Of a DNA stretch of 64,000 nucleotides, positions 63,503-64,000 are shown one piece after another. The notes under the pieces were generated by a model, which had not been told where the DNA came from, made no database searches, and saw nothing but the letters and a program-made list of their open reading frames with translations. Origin of the DNA: Camarhynchus parvulus. Taxonomy: Eukaryota > Chordata > Aves > Passeriformes > Thraupidae. The translations under genes and the position numbers were made by a program. The stretch covers positions 44,921,609-44,985,608 of the forward strand of contig NC_044574.1 of NCBI RefSeq assembly GCF_901933205.1, written 5' to 3'. Within the stretch, counting starts at the first letter, position 1, and each line of letters opens with the position of its first letter.

Positions 63503-63547
63503 TATAATATATCTATTATATATATTATATATAATAGATATATTATA
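63503..63547. repeat. AT-rich perfect palindrome, 22-bp arms
   Basis: A 45-base interval that is its own reverse complement around the single base 63525. Every pair from 63503/63547 to 63524/63526 matches, including one C/G pair (63513/63537). It is preceded by a tandem duplication of gaaattatacag-like units at 63470-63498. It could extrude as a cruciform. Confidence 0.93.
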
Positions 63548-64000
63548 CTCTTATTTTATCCTACGATATCTCGGATTACTATTGCTATTTCCAATGCATG
63601 TCTGAGTCCCTCAGACATGAACCAGACACGCCCTCTGGAAGAGCCCACAGGACTAAGAAGGAATCCTGATGCTGCCACCAGGCAATAAATAAAGGCACTG
63701 TAAAGTTTTGTTATACAACTCTAACAATGTGCACTCAGGAACACAGATGTTTCAGCAATTTGTCTCTGAAATAACTTTCCTTCAAAGTTTCTGTTGTCAA
63801 GCCACATTTCAATGCATAGTAGATACAAACTTTGAGTAGAGCACAAAGGTTTCCAAGGTTGCACTTACTGCTGCAAGTGAAAACAGAAAGTAGGTGACTA
63901 ATTAAACATTTACTCTGACAGTCAATTTCTTCTGATATTAAAGGAGAGAATATAGCTGGATCCTCACGGCTGAAAACAGTTACCACACCTTAGCACAATC

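Larger units (their letters stand above)
59761..64000 (-). other. SLC39A8: SLC39A8 intron (5' exons beyond the window)
   Basis: No upstream ZIP8 exon could be found up to base 64000, so the N-terminal and first transmembrane exons probably lie outside the window. The interval contains an antisense ORF (59958-60211), a CR1 copy of about 0.97 kb, short inverted repeats and an AT-rich palindrome. Confidence 0.7.

Overview
This window is vertebrate nuclear DNA, almost certainly from a bird and probably a songbird (Passeriformes). It is AT-rich with split genes and GT/AG introns. It carries 5'-truncated CR1 LINE copies, the typical avian retroelement, and two LTR-like insertions resembling passerine endogenous-retrovirus LTRs. 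No bacterial operon, CRISPR array, tRNA or rRNA is visible.

Region 1 (1 to about 23.5 kb, plus strand) is the 3' half of BANK1, the B-cell scaffold protein with ankyrin repeats. Five internal exons chain together with consistent splice phases (495-863, 3642-3929, 13587-13655, 14780-14964, 16563-16626). They encode the acidic, proline- and tyrosine-bearing C-terminal half of the adaptor. The N-terminal DBB and ankyrin exons lie upstream of the window. The 3' end is uncertain. A strong acceptor at 21101 continues the frame for Val-Tyr-Asn and then a stop. A second strong acceptor at 23319 is followed by an AATAAA and may start the terminal exon.

Region 2 (about 23.5-55 kb) is a convergent intergenic stretch with no recognisable gene. 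It holds CR1 fragments, two LTR-like elements 22 bp apart (50.1-51.2 kb), short direct and inverted repeats, and microsatellites. Base composition changes side here: up to about 24.5 kb the plus strand is G/T-rich, and from about 25.3 kb it is C/A-rich. This hints that the region may be transcribed from the minus strand.

Region 3 (about 55-64 kb, minus strand) is the 3' end of SLC39A8 (ZIP8), the zinc/manganese/bicarbonate importer. Its last three coding exons (59553-59760, 58861-59045, 55989-56135) are intact, with exact phase matches, the HNFID and EEFPHELGD metal-site motifs, and a stop codon. The 5' exons lie beyond base 64000. The tail-to-tail BANK1/SLC39A8 order is the same as in mammals.

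The two genes are unrelated in pathway (B-cell receptor signalling versus metal import) and are neighbours only by synteny. I found no convincing new multi-gene system. The items most worth checking are the BANK1 C-terminus, a coding-like minus-strand ORF at 22.9-23.24 kb, the strand-asymmetry switch, and a set of short near-perfect hairpins.
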